This document shows positions 8,244 through 16,858 of a stretch of 38,103 bases of DNA, one piece after another. The first letter of the stretch is position 1. Each line of letters opens with the position of its first letter. The notes beneath the pieces were generated by a model. The model searched no databases. It was not told the DNA's origin and saw only the letters and a list, made by a program, of their open reading frames with translations. Location: contig CAMBMO010000021.1 of assembly GCA_945868805.1 (NCBI GenBank), positions 1 through 38,103 on the forward strand, written 5' to 3'. Made by a program: the position numbers and the translations under genes. Origin of the DNA: Singulisphaera sp. GP187. GTDB taxonomy: Bacteria > Planctomycetota > Phycisphaerae > Phycisphaerales > SM1A02.

Positions 8244-11200
8244 GTGGGATGACGCGGGTTATTGGGATTGTCGTTGCACTCTTGCTCGCCGGCTGCAACG
8301 ATCCGCAGTCGAACGATCCGCCGATGACTGCGCAGTATGTGCAGGCACTCGATGCGGGCGCAGGCCTTATGGGGCAGTTTGAGTTCGAGAACGCTGGCGC
8401 CTCATTCGCCGCGGCAATCGCCATCGACGCGAACAACCCATACGGTCGCCTCGACGCCGCAATCGCGCAGATGAACCAAACGAGCGATGGCTCGCAGCAA
8501 CGTGCGATCGAGATGTTCGCTCCACTGATGATGGATCCGATCGTCGGCACACGTGCGACCTACGGCACAGCACTTTCGCAGTTGTTTCTCGGTGAAGGTG
8601 CGGCAGCACTCAAGAACTTTCAGATCGTCGCACAGGCGTCTCCAACCGACGCGCACGCCGCGTACTACACAGGGCAGTGTCTCGAAATGGCGGGGGATTT
8701 CGCTGGTGCGCTCGTTTGGTACGAACGCGCTGCGACGCTTAATCCATATCTGCGAAGTGCGGTGCTGGGAATTCAGCGGATCGCATCGCGGCTTGATCAA
8801 TCTCAACGCGCAGCCGAAATGCTTTCGCTCTTCGATCGACTCGCGCAGAATCCGCGTTCCACTCTCGCGCAGTTCAAGTACTCGCGGACGGGTCCGCTTG
8901 GCGAAGTGCTTCTCCCTGCTCAACGCGCGGGAGAATTCGCCCGCGAATCGAGCACGGGCGCTCCTGGACCGCTCTTCGCGCCAGCGGTGATGCTGAATGT
9001 CGAGAATCTTCCTTTGGATTTCCCTTCAGCGGGCTGCAGCTCGGCGATCGATCTCAACGGCGATGGACGAACCGATCTCATCTGGCGAAGTCGTACGGCG
9101 ACCGCTTCGTCGCTCCTTCCGATTATTGCGACTCCACCAGTGGGTGGTGGCGAACCTGGGTGGCGTGCAGCGCCCGACCATCCGATCGCGAAGATTGCGA
9201 ATGTGCGCGACATCATGTGGGGCGACTTGAACAACGATGGTTTGATGGATGGCGTTGTGCAGGTTGATTGGCTCGGGCAGTCCAAACTCTCGGATGACGA
9301 AAAGCAGCTCTATTGGGTCGAACAATCGAGCGACGGAGACTGGACCCCACGTTCGTTCGGCACCGACTCTGGAGGGGCGCAGCGCGTATTGGCGGTTGCC
9401 GATCTCGACCACGACGGCGATCTCGACGTCTTGGTCTCGGATCGCGCATCACCGAGGAAGTACCGCTTGCGCATTCTGTACAACCGCCTCGACGGCGATG
9501 CTCGATCGTGGCAGGCGCAGGACCTGCCTGTCGATCCGACAGCTTGGGTTCTCATAGCAGCGCTCGTCGACATCGACGGTGATGGCGACCTCGATATCGT
9601 TGCGGGCACTCGTGAACGAACAGGCGGGAGTCGCCATGCAGTCATGGCCGTCATCTTGAACGATCGGCTCTGGACATGGAGTCGAGATTCAAAAAAATAT
9701 GGCGAATTCGAGGCCATCGGCGCTTGGTGCGCGGTCGCGTACGTCCGAGATGAGGATGGCACACCGATGATCGCCGCAGTGGCGCCAGCGACGCCGACCT
9801 CGACGACCGCGTCCGACGACTTGGTGATCTTTGCATTCGAGCCCGCCGGCCCCCGATTAATATCGCGCGCTCGGTTCGGAAGCGCAGACTGGCTCGCCGT
9901 CGTCGATGTTGATGGAGATGGTCGTAAGGACATTCTCGTGGGCGGGGTATTGATGCATGGATGGTTCCAACTGATGATGGATGGGGTAGAAAAAACCGTC
10001 GCCATGTTCGATCAGGCGGGAGAGTTCGTGCGGCGGTTCGATGATCCGAGCAACACAACCTATTCAGTCGCGACGCCAATCATCTTGCGCGAGACAGGAT
10101 TGGCACTCGTTGGTGATTCATTTCAGTTTCGAGGTCCAGGCACCGGTCGCAAGCCGATCGCGACGATTGACTTTCGCGGCCGAGTCGACCCTGCACAGCA
10201 GATGCGTACGAATTCGAGTGGGATTGGGACGACGGCGGTCGCGCGGGTTGATGGCCACTGGGTCACCGCACGGCAATTGCCCTGGATGAATGGCGGATTC
10301 ATAACCGCGGGTCAGTCGACCGATCCATGCATCATCGGATTGGGTAGCGGTTGGCGCACCGATGCCCCAAGTGCATCTGACATCGACTTCTTGAGCATCG
10401 ACTGGCCCGACGGAGTGACGCAGAGCGAACTGAATATTGCGCCGGGTGCGCACGCGATCGTCGAGACTCAGCGGCAGATTTCGAGTTGCCCCGTGGTGTT
10501 TGCGTGGGATGGTTCGCGCATGGAATTCGTGACGGACTCACTTGGTGTTGGCGGTTTGGGATTTCTCGCAAGTGTGACGCAAGATTCCAGTGGCCGCCTC
10601 TCGCCTGTTTACGCGCCACCTCGACCATGGGAGCGCATCGCGATTTCGGCAAGTGCGCTCGCGACGAAGTCGGACTTCATTGGAGATCACTTTGAAATCG
10701 CGCTCAGTGAACCGATGGAAGAGATGACCGCGCTCGATGCGGCATCGCTGAAGGCATTCGACCTTCCACCAGGTTGGTCGATTTCATTCGACGAACGTAT
10801 GGGGATCAACGATCCGCAACCGACGGGCGCGCCGATCTTCTGGCGCGAATCGATGTTGCCCGTCCTCGCACGCGTGAGCCACGGTTCGAGTGCGCCGATC
10901 GACCAGACATCAGCAGTCACGACCCGTGATGGCGTTGCAGTTGATCCTGGGAAGATCGATTCGCGATTCATCGGTCGTACGGGACAGCCTTTCACGCTCG
11001 AACTCATATTTGCGCGACCCATTGCAGCGGACGCAGGCGCTCCCTTTCTTTTGATGGATGGCTGGATCGAATACCCATACTGCCAGACAATTTTCGCGAT
11101 GTGGCAGACGAACGCGTCGCTCTCGCCGCCGACATTCGAAGCGCTCGATCCTGCCACGAATACGTGGGTCACACTCGTCAAGGAGTATGGATACCCCGCC

Positions 11201-11779
11201 GGCATGCCACGCGAGGCTGCGTTTCCGCTCGATGCCACGAGGATTCCAGCCAACTGCACATCACTTCGCATCTCGACAAACCACGAGCTCTACATCGATC
11301 GGTGTCGCATCGTTTGGATCGAGCCCTGTCCTCAGGCCATCGAACATACTCTCGCGCTCGAATCTGCGCGTGTGCTCCAGGGCGGTTTCGCTCGGCGACT
11401 TCCAGCTCCACAGCGTCGACCGATGTACGACTACGAATCGCGCGTTCCGCTCTGGGATTGTCGCAAGCAGGCAGGGTGGTACACACGGACTGATATCGAC
11501 TGCTCGCCACTCGTGAGCGATATCGACGATGCGGTGGCGATTTTTGGTGCAGGCGAAGAAGTGCGCATGACTTTCGACGCCGCGCTCCCGCCGGTGCAGA
11601 GTGGATGGACGCGCGCATTCGTCCTCGATCTCGCGGGATGGTGCAAGGACATGGACTTTCTCACTGGCGACGGCGCGACGATCGCGCCACTACCCATTCG
11701 AGATTCCTCTAGCGTTCCTTCACCCGATCGCGCTGCTCTGCACGAGAAGTTCAACACGCGATACGAAGCAGGGCGGTGA
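8240..11779 (+). CDS. Large lipoprotein: TPR, FG-GAP/VCBS repeats, ASPIC/UnbV and C-terminal beta domain
   Basis: The protein has 1179 residues. A lipobox (LLLAGC, Cys19) follows a short hydrophobic core, so it is probably membrane-tethered. Residues 35-205 form TPR-like helices. From about 268 there are calcium-type FG-GAP repeats: DLNGDGRTDL, DLNNDGLMDG, DLDHDGDLDV, DIDGDGDLDI and DVDGDGRKDI, which make a beta-propeller. Near 700-740 is an ASPIC/UnbV-like segment (IDWPDGVTQSELNI). After about 749 begins a module starting CPVVFAWDG and FVTDSLGVGGLGF, which I recall following ASPIC domains in CRTAC1-like proteins; its role is unknown. The GTG at 8240 overlaps the nitrilase stop; an ATG at 8249 is an alternative start. 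A structural or scaffold function at the envelope is inferred. Confidence 0.9.
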   Translation: MSGMTRVIGIVVALLLAGCNDPQSNDPPMTAQYVQALDAGAGLMGQFEFENAGASFAAAIAIDANNPYGRLDAAIAQMNQTSDGSQQRAIEMFAPLMMDPIVGTRATYGTALSQLFLGEGAAALKNFQIVAQASPTDAHAAYYTGQCLEMAGDFAGALVWYERAATLNPYLRSAVLGIQRIASRLDQSQRAAEMLSLFDRLAQNPRSTLAQFKYSRTGPLGEVLLPAQRAGEFARESSTGAPGPLFAPAVMLNVENLPLDFPSAGCSSAIDLNGDGRTDLIWRSRTATASSLLPIIATPPVGGGEPGWRAAPDHPIAKIANVRDIMWGDLNNDGLMDGVVQVDWLGQSKLSDDEKQLYWVEQSSDGDWTPRSFGTDSGGAQRVLAVADLDHDGDLDVLVSDRASPRKYRLRILYNRLDGDARSWQAQDLPVDPTAWVLIAALVDIDGDGDLDIVAGTRERTGGSRHAVMAVILNDRLWTWSRDSKKYGEFEAIGAWCAVAYVRDEDGTPMIAAVAPATPTSTTASDDLVIFAFEPAGPRLISRARFGSADWLAVVDVDGDGRKDILVGGVLMHGWFQLMMDGVEKTVAMFDQAGEFVRRFDDPSNTTYSVATPIILRETGLALVGDSFQFRGPGTGRKPIATIDFRGRVDPAQQMRTNSSGIGTTAVARVDGHWVTARQLPWMNGGFITAGQSTDPCIIGLGSGWRTDAPSASDIDFLSIDWPDGVTQSELNIAPGAHAIVETQRQISSCPVVFAWDGSRMEFVTDSLGVGGLGFLASVTQDSSGRLSPVYAPPRPWERIAISASALATKSDFIGDHFEIALSEPMEEMTALDAASLKAFDLPPGWSISFDERMGINDPQPTGAPIFWRESMLPVLARVSHGSSAPIDQTSAVTTRDGVAVDPGKIDSRFIGRTGQPFTLELIFARPIAADAGAPFLLMDGWIEYPYCQTIFAMWQTNASLSPPTFEALDPATNTWVTLVKEYGYPAGMPREAAFPLDATRIPANCTSLRISTNHELYIDRCRIVWIEPCPQAIEHTLALESARVLQGGFARRLPAPQRRPMYDYESRVPLWDCRKQAGWYTRTDIDCSPLVSDIDDAVAIFGAGEEVRMTFDAALPPVQSGWTRAFVLDLAGWCKDMDFLTGDGATIAPLPIRDSSSVPSPDRAALHEKFNTRYEAGR

Positions 11780-12106
11780 TGGGGCGCACTCCGCAACACT
11801 GCGCGAAAGCGGATCGGTCGCATCATTGTTTGGACCGCCAATGACTCTGATCCAAACGGTCGTCAAGCTGAACCGTGGCCATCGGAACTTCCGCGTGCGA
11901 GCCGAAATGTTCCGATATTCCATACGAGCCAACAGACTCTGGCCACCGCGAAACGTCAACTCGACTTTGTATTCGCTTGCGCCGAGATCGCGACGCGCGT
12001 TGCGACCCGAGCGCCGAACTCAACAGGCGAGTGGGGATGCGGTGATCACTGCCAAGTCAGGATTGACCTCCTCTCGCAGGCCGTTGACGCATAACATCGC
12101 TCCAGA
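11780..12106. other. 327-nt intergenic gap
   Basis: This gap separates the lipoprotein gene from the cytochrome gene on the same strand. No ORF with a recognisable product, no clear terminator hairpin and no convincing promoter were seen. A TTGACG at 12084-12089 has no matching -10 before the ATG at 12107. The cytochrome gene may have its own promoter here, or the gap may hold a lost gene. Confidence 0.45.
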
Positions 12107-14965
12107 ATGACGACCCAGCCGAGCCTTAGAGAGCGTCCCGTTCTCACGCCAGCACTTCGGTGGACCGTGCGCGGCTTGATGGTCGCATTCGTACTGCTCG
12201 TCGTGAATTCGGTCTATCTCTTGTGCGTTTCGACCGCCGGAGTCGTCACCGGAGCTGATCACCAGACCGTCTTTTCCGTTTGGATGTTTCTGATGCATGT
12301 CGTCGTCGGATTGGCGATGGCGATCCCATTCGTCTGGTTTGGAACTGCCCACTTTGTCCGTGCAATCGGGCGATCCAATCGCGCGGCGATTCGACTGGGA
12401 ACGGTCGCGTTTGTCGCCGGGCTACTCACAATCGCCTCGGGCATACTCCTGATGCGTATCGACATCGGTGGTGCGACCCTTTCGATTCGCAGTGTCGCGC
12501 CACGCGACTCTCTCTGGTGGTTGCACATGCTCGCGCCTGCGGTGCTGGTCTGGATGTTTCTCCTCCACCGACTCGCGGGCCCGACGATTCGCTGGCGCAT
12601 GGGCGGATTGCTGGCGGTGATCGCAGTTGGCATAGGTGGTATCGGATTCATCTTGCACGACACGCTCACTGGTAAGAGTGCCGAGTCGAAGCCTTCCTCT
12701 GGCGATTCGTATTTCGAACCTTCACTCGCACGGACCGACACGGGCGGGTTCCTCCCTGCGTCGAGCCTGATGCAAAACGACGAGTGTCTTGTCTGCCATG
12801 CTGACGTTCATGCCGCTTGGGCGCATTCCGTTCACGCCGCGAGTTCTTTCAACAATCCCATCTATGCCTTCGCAGTCCGCGAGACTCGCAAGCAAGCATT
12901 CGAGCGCGAAGGGTCTGTGCAAGATGCGCGCTTCTGCGCGGGATGTCACGACCCAGTTCCATTTTTCTCTGGGGCCTTCGAAGAGACTCGCTGGGACGAT
13001 CCAAACTATGACGCTGCGCACCACCCGATGGGTGCCGCAAGCATCACCTGCACTGCCTGTCACGCGATTACCCACCTGAATTCTCCACGCGGAAATGCTG
13101 ACTATGTCATTGCGCAACCGACCGAATATCCACTTGCTCACTCGGACAACGCGTTCTTTCAGTGGATCAATCATCAGTTGATCCGTGCGCGACCCGGTTT
13201 GCACAAGCGGACATTTCTCAAGCCAGAAGTGCATCGATCGACGGAATTCTGTGGCGCGTGCCACAAGGTCTTTCTGCCAGAAGCACTCAATGATTACCGG
13301 TGGTTACGCGGTCAGAATCACTATGACTCTTTTCGCTTGAGTGGAGTCTCGGGCTTCGGCGCGCAGAGTTGGTACTACCCACCAAAGGCGGAGACCAACT
13401 GCAACGGCTGTCACATGCCGGCGGTTCCGAGCGCCGATCCCGCCGCGAAGCCGCGAGGCCCGCTCGGAGTACTCGCGACTCTCGATCATGGTTTCAACAG
13501 TGCCAATCCGGCTACGCCACTTTTATCGGATTTGCCAGACCCAAAGGAAGTGCTTGCGACATGCGAGGATTTCAATAAGGGAGTGATGCGAGTCGATCTC
13601 TTCGGCATCCGAGAAGGTGGCGAAATCGACGGACAACTTCATGCGCCACTGCGTCCGACCATGCCGACTCTCGTGCGGGGAAAGCGATATCTGCTTGAGG
13701 CAGTTGTTCGCGCAGTCAAGATGGGACACGAATTCACACAAGGCACCGCCGACAGTAACGAAGTTTGGCTCGATGTTGAAGTGCAGACAAACGGGCGTAG
13801 TGTCGGCAGACTTGGTGGCATGAGCGAGGCGCGCGGAGTCGATCCCTGGAGCAAGTTCATCAACGCATATGTCATCGATCGCGAAGGCAATCGCATCGAG
13901 CGGCGCAATCCCGAGGACATTTTCGTCACGCTCTACAACAATCAAGTACCGCCAGGTGCGGCGGACCTGACGCACCTGGCATTCACAGTTCCGCAAGATG
14001 CCGGGGACGAAATTCGAATCACGGTCTCACTGCGTTACCGAAAGTTCGACCTCGCGATCTGGCGAGCGGTGATGGGACCTGATTCAGTGAACGATCTTCC
14101 CATTCTCACGCTTGCGAGCGACGAGGTCGTCTTTCCAGTCGCGGGTGCAGGTGGCGACGTACCGAAGAAACTCGAATCAAACGCAGTCACTCCGACGCCC
14201 GGTCCGGCCGAGCCTTGGATGCGCTGGTACGACTATGGAATTTCGCTCTTCCGGCAGGGTGAGCGCGGAGCAGGCAAGGGCGATCTTCGCCAAGCAGAGC
14301 TTGCATTCACCGAAGTCGAGAAACTCGGACGTTCGGAGGGTGCCCTTGGTCGTGCACGCACTGCGCTCAAGGAAGGTCGTCTCGACGATGCCTCGGCGCA
14401 CTTGCGAACTGCGGCGACGTTCACTCCAGCTGCGTATCCGTGGAGCGTGCGTTGGTTTAGTGCGCTGGTCAATCGCCAGAATGGCGCGCACGCGGCGGCG
14501 GTTGCCGACCTCGAAGCATTGATTGCGTCAAACTTTCCACTTGCGATCGAACGTGGCTTCGACTTCTCGAAAGATGATCGGGTGCTTGTCGAACTTGGCA
14601 ATGTCTTGCTCGAGCAGGCGCGTTCGGCTCGGGGCGATGAAAGTGCGGCGCTTCAGTCGCGTGCGCGCGATCTTGCGACGGCGGCACTCGAGATGGATCC
14701 AGAATCTGTCTCTGCGTGGTACTTGTTGGCACAGGCTCTGCAAGAACTTGGGGACACGGTCGGCGAAGCGGAAGCCCTTGCTCAACACGCGAAGTACAAG
14801 CCCGACGAAAATGCGCGCGATCGTGCGGTCAATCTCGCACGCATACGTGATGCTGCAGCAAACCATGCCTCTGAAGCGATCGTGATATACGACCTTCAAC
14901 GTGCAGATCGATTCGCTGAATCCGCTGATGCTCCGGCGACGAGGAACATCGGAGCGCCCGAGTGA
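12107..14965 (+). CDS. Membrane-anchored pentahaem c554-like cytochrome with C-terminal TPRs
   Basis: The protein has 952 residues. Four to five hydrophobic segments occupy residues 18-185 (near 22-45, 57-80, 97-118, 138-155 and 165-183), with His residues that could bind haem b. The exported part has five CxxCH haem c motifs: CLVCH (227-231), CAGCH (277-281), CTACH (315-319), CGACH (382-386) and CNGCH (432-436), in the arrangement of the cytochrome c554 superfamily. A beta-rich segment follows, then TPR-like helices from about 700 to 930. It probably moves electrons from the membrane to periplasmic or surface partners; the partner is unknown. Its stop overlaps the CRTAC1 gene (GTGA), so the two are coupled. 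No strong ribosome-binding site is visible. Confidence 0.9.
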   Translation: MTTQPSLRERPVLTPALRWTVRGLMVAFVLLVVNSVYLLCVSTAGVVTGADHQTVFSVWMFLMHVVVGLAMAIPFVWFGTAHFVRAIGRSNRAAIRLGTVAFVAGLLTIASGILLMRIDIGGATLSIRSVAPRDSLWWLHMLAPAVLVWMFLLHRLAGPTIRWRMGGLLAVIAVGIGGIGFILHDTLTGKSAESKPSSGDSYFEPSLARTDTGGFLPASSLMQNDECLVCHADVHAAWAHSVHAASSFNNPIYAFAVRETRKQAFEREGSVQDARFCAGCHDPVPFFSGAFEETRWDDPNYDAAHHPMGAASITCTACHAITHLNSPRGNADYVIAQPTEYPLAHSDNAFFQWINHQLIRARPGLHKRTFLKPEVHRSTEFCGACHKVFLPEALNDYRWLRGQNHYDSFRLSGVSGFGAQSWYYPPKAETNCNGCHMPAVPSADPAAKPRGPLGVLATLDHGFNSANPATPLLSDLPDPKEVLATCEDFNKGVMRVDLFGIREGGEIDGQLHAPLRPTMPTLVRGKRYLLEAVVRAVKMGHEFTQGTADSNEVWLDVEVQTNGRSVGRLGGMSEARGVDPWSKFINAYVIDREGNRIERRNPEDIFVTLYNNQVPPGAADLTHLAFTVPQDAGDEIRITVSLRYRKFDLAIWRAVMGPDSVNDLPILTLASDEVVFPVAGAGGDVPKKLESNAVTPTPGPAEPWMRWYDYGISLFRQGERGAGKGDLRQAELAFTEVEKLGRSEGALGRARTALKEGRLDDASAHLRTAATFTPAAYPWSVRWFSALVNRQNGAHAAAVADLEALIASNFPLAIERGFDFSKDDRVLVELGNVLLEQARSARGDESAALQSRARDLATAALEMDPESVSAWYLLAQALQELGDTVGEAEALAQHAKYKPDENARDRAVNLARIRDAAANHASEAIVIYDLQRADRFAESADAPATRNIGAPE

Positions 14966-16833
14966 AAAGTGAGGGCGAGGAGCGGATCGACCGGGGTCTG
15001 CGTCGATCTGCGTTGGTTGCCATCGGCCTGGCGGTCATCGTCGGAGGGACGTATCTCGCTCTTCGTAAGCCACGCCCGCGAGTGCCTGATCCGACTCTTG
15101 CGCCAGGCGCGACCGACACGAAACCAGCACGTGAAAAAAGTGCGCGTGAGCAGGCGCCCGTTCCATTTCGCGATGTCGCAGCCGAGGTCGGCCTCGTCTT
15201 TACGCACGAAAACGGCGCCACCGGAGCGAAACTGCTTCCTGAGACACTCGTCGGTGGAGTCGCGATCTTCGATGCCGATGGCGATGGACGGCAAGATGTG
15301 GCCTTCGCACGCGGAACGAAGTGGACTGGCGACCAGTTTTCCTCGCCACCACCTTCCGACCAATCGAGCGTCCAGTTGTTCCTGAACACGACAGCACGCG
15401 AGCCGGGCGCTGCGATCACATTCGCTCCCGCAATCGATTGCGGTCTCGTCAGCAGCATCTACGCGATGGGTTTGGCGGCGGGGGACTATGACGGCGATGG
15501 CCGCGTCGATCTTTATGTCACTGGCGTCGGCGCAAATCAACTCTTTCAAAACGAGACGCCACAAGGTGGTCCGCCTCAGTTTGCCGATGTGACGCAACGT
15601 GCGAAGGCGGATCCTCCGTCGGACCATCCGCGTTGGGGAACTTCGGCTGGATTCTTCGACGCGGATCGTGACGGCGACCTCGACCTGCTCGTCGGTAACT
15701 ATGTGCGCTGGTCACCTGAGATCGACCGACGAGTCGACTTTCGATTGGCGGGGATAGGACGTGCCTACGGACCTCCGACGGGATTTGAAGGGGATGACTT
15801 GCTTTACTTGCGCAACACGGGCGATGGGACATTCGAGAACGCGACCGAATCTGCGGGATTCGCGATTCGAAATTCGCTCGGGCATCCCACCGGAAAGGCG
15901 CTCGGTCTGATCTTCGTCGACCCCGATCAAGATGGAGACCTCGATGTGGTGGTCGCCAATGACACAGTTCCGAAAGGGTTCTTCGTCAACGACGGTGCGG
16001 GACTCTTCAAGGAAAGCGCCGCGGAGTGCGGTCTCGCGTTCGATCGAAGTGGCGCAGCGACAGGTGCGATGGGTATCGACAGCGGTTACCTCCGTGCGAT
16101 TTCGGGCAGTCGCGGCGAAGACCTTGCCATCGCCATCGGTAATTTTGCCAATGAACCAGATTCGCTCTATATCTCGCGGGGGCGAACTGCGAATTTCTCG
16201 GATGACGCGATCGTTGAAGGACTCGCTGCGCCGACGCGGTCTGTCCTCACCTTCGGCCTCGTCTTGGAAGACTTCGACCTCGATGGCGATCTCGACATCG
16301 CTCAGGCAAATGGTCACATCGAAGATCAGATCAATCGGGTCCAAGCATCGCAGACACATGCACAGCGCGGCCAATTCTTCGTGAATTCGAAGGACGAGTC
16401 GCCATGCTTTATCGAACTGCCGGCGAGTGCCATCGGCGACCTCGGGGCGCCTCGGATTGGACGCGGTCTCGCGAGTGCCGACCTCGACCTCGACGGCGAC
16501 GTCGATCTTGTCATGACGCAAGCGGGTGGCACTGTCGCGCTTCTTCGAAATGACCGAGCAAGTGGCGGTCATTGGCTTCGCGTTGAACTCAAGCCTGGCA
16601 TCTCAGGTCAAGGAATGATTGGAGCGCAGATCGAACTTGAATCTGGCGGATCGTTGCAGCGCCGCCTTCTCTCACCAACGCGAAGTTATCTCTCGCAGTG
16701 CGAATTACCCATGACATTCGGACTCGGGGCGAGCACAAAGGTCGACCGCTTAACGATCCGCTGGCCAAATGGTCAAGTGCAACAAGTGCCAGTCAGTGGG
16801 ATTGATCGCACGATCTCAGTCAGCGCGCCCTAA
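14962..16833 (+). CDS. CRTAC1-like FG-GAP/ASPIC protein with N-terminal membrane anchor
   Basis: The protein has 623 residues. The GTG at 14962 overlaps the cytochrome stop. A single hydrophobic anchor (about 17-35) is followed by a Pro/Ala/Lys linker and then FG-GAP repeats: DADGDGRQDV, DYDGDGRVDL, DADRDGDLDL, DPDQDGDLDV, DFDLDGDLDI and DLDLDGDVDL. These are calcium-binding loops of a beta-propeller. The end carries an ASPIC/UnbV domain, with IGAQIELESGG and IRWPNGQVQQVPV at about 545-610. CRTAC1 homologues are extracellular in animals; the bacterial role is unknown. Translational coupling to a multihaem cytochrome points to a shared envelope complex. Confidence 0.93.
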   Translation: MKSEGEERIDRGLRRSALVAIGLAVIVGGTYLALRKPRPRVPDPTLAPGATDTKPAREKSAREQAPVPFRDVAAEVGLVFTHENGATGAKLLPETLVGGVAIFDADGDGRQDVAFARGTKWTGDQFSSPPPSDQSSVQLFLNTTAREPGAAITFAPAIDCGLVSSIYAMGLAAGDYDGDGRVDLYVTGVGANQLFQNETPQGGPPQFADVTQRAKADPPSDHPRWGTSAGFFDADRDGDLDLLVGNYVRWSPEIDRRVDFRLAGIGRAYGPPTGFEGDDLLYLRNTGDGTFENATESAGFAIRNSLGHPTGKALGLIFVDPDQDGDLDVVVANDTVPKGFFVNDGAGLFKESAAECGLAFDRSGAATGAMGIDSGYLRAISGSRGEDLAIAIGNFANEPDSLYISRGRTANFSDDAIVEGLAAPTRSVLTFGLVLEDFDLDGDLDIAQANGHIEDQINRVQASQTHAQRGQFFVNSKDESPCFIELPASAIGDLGAPRIGRGLASADLDLDGDVDLVMTQAGGTVALLRNDRASGGHWLRVELKPGISGQGMIGAQIELESGGSLQRRLLSPTRSYLSQCELPMTFGLGASTKVDRLTIRWPNGQVQQVPVSGIDRTISVSAP

Positions 16834-16858
16834 CCGCAACCGGTGCGCACGCTAGCGC

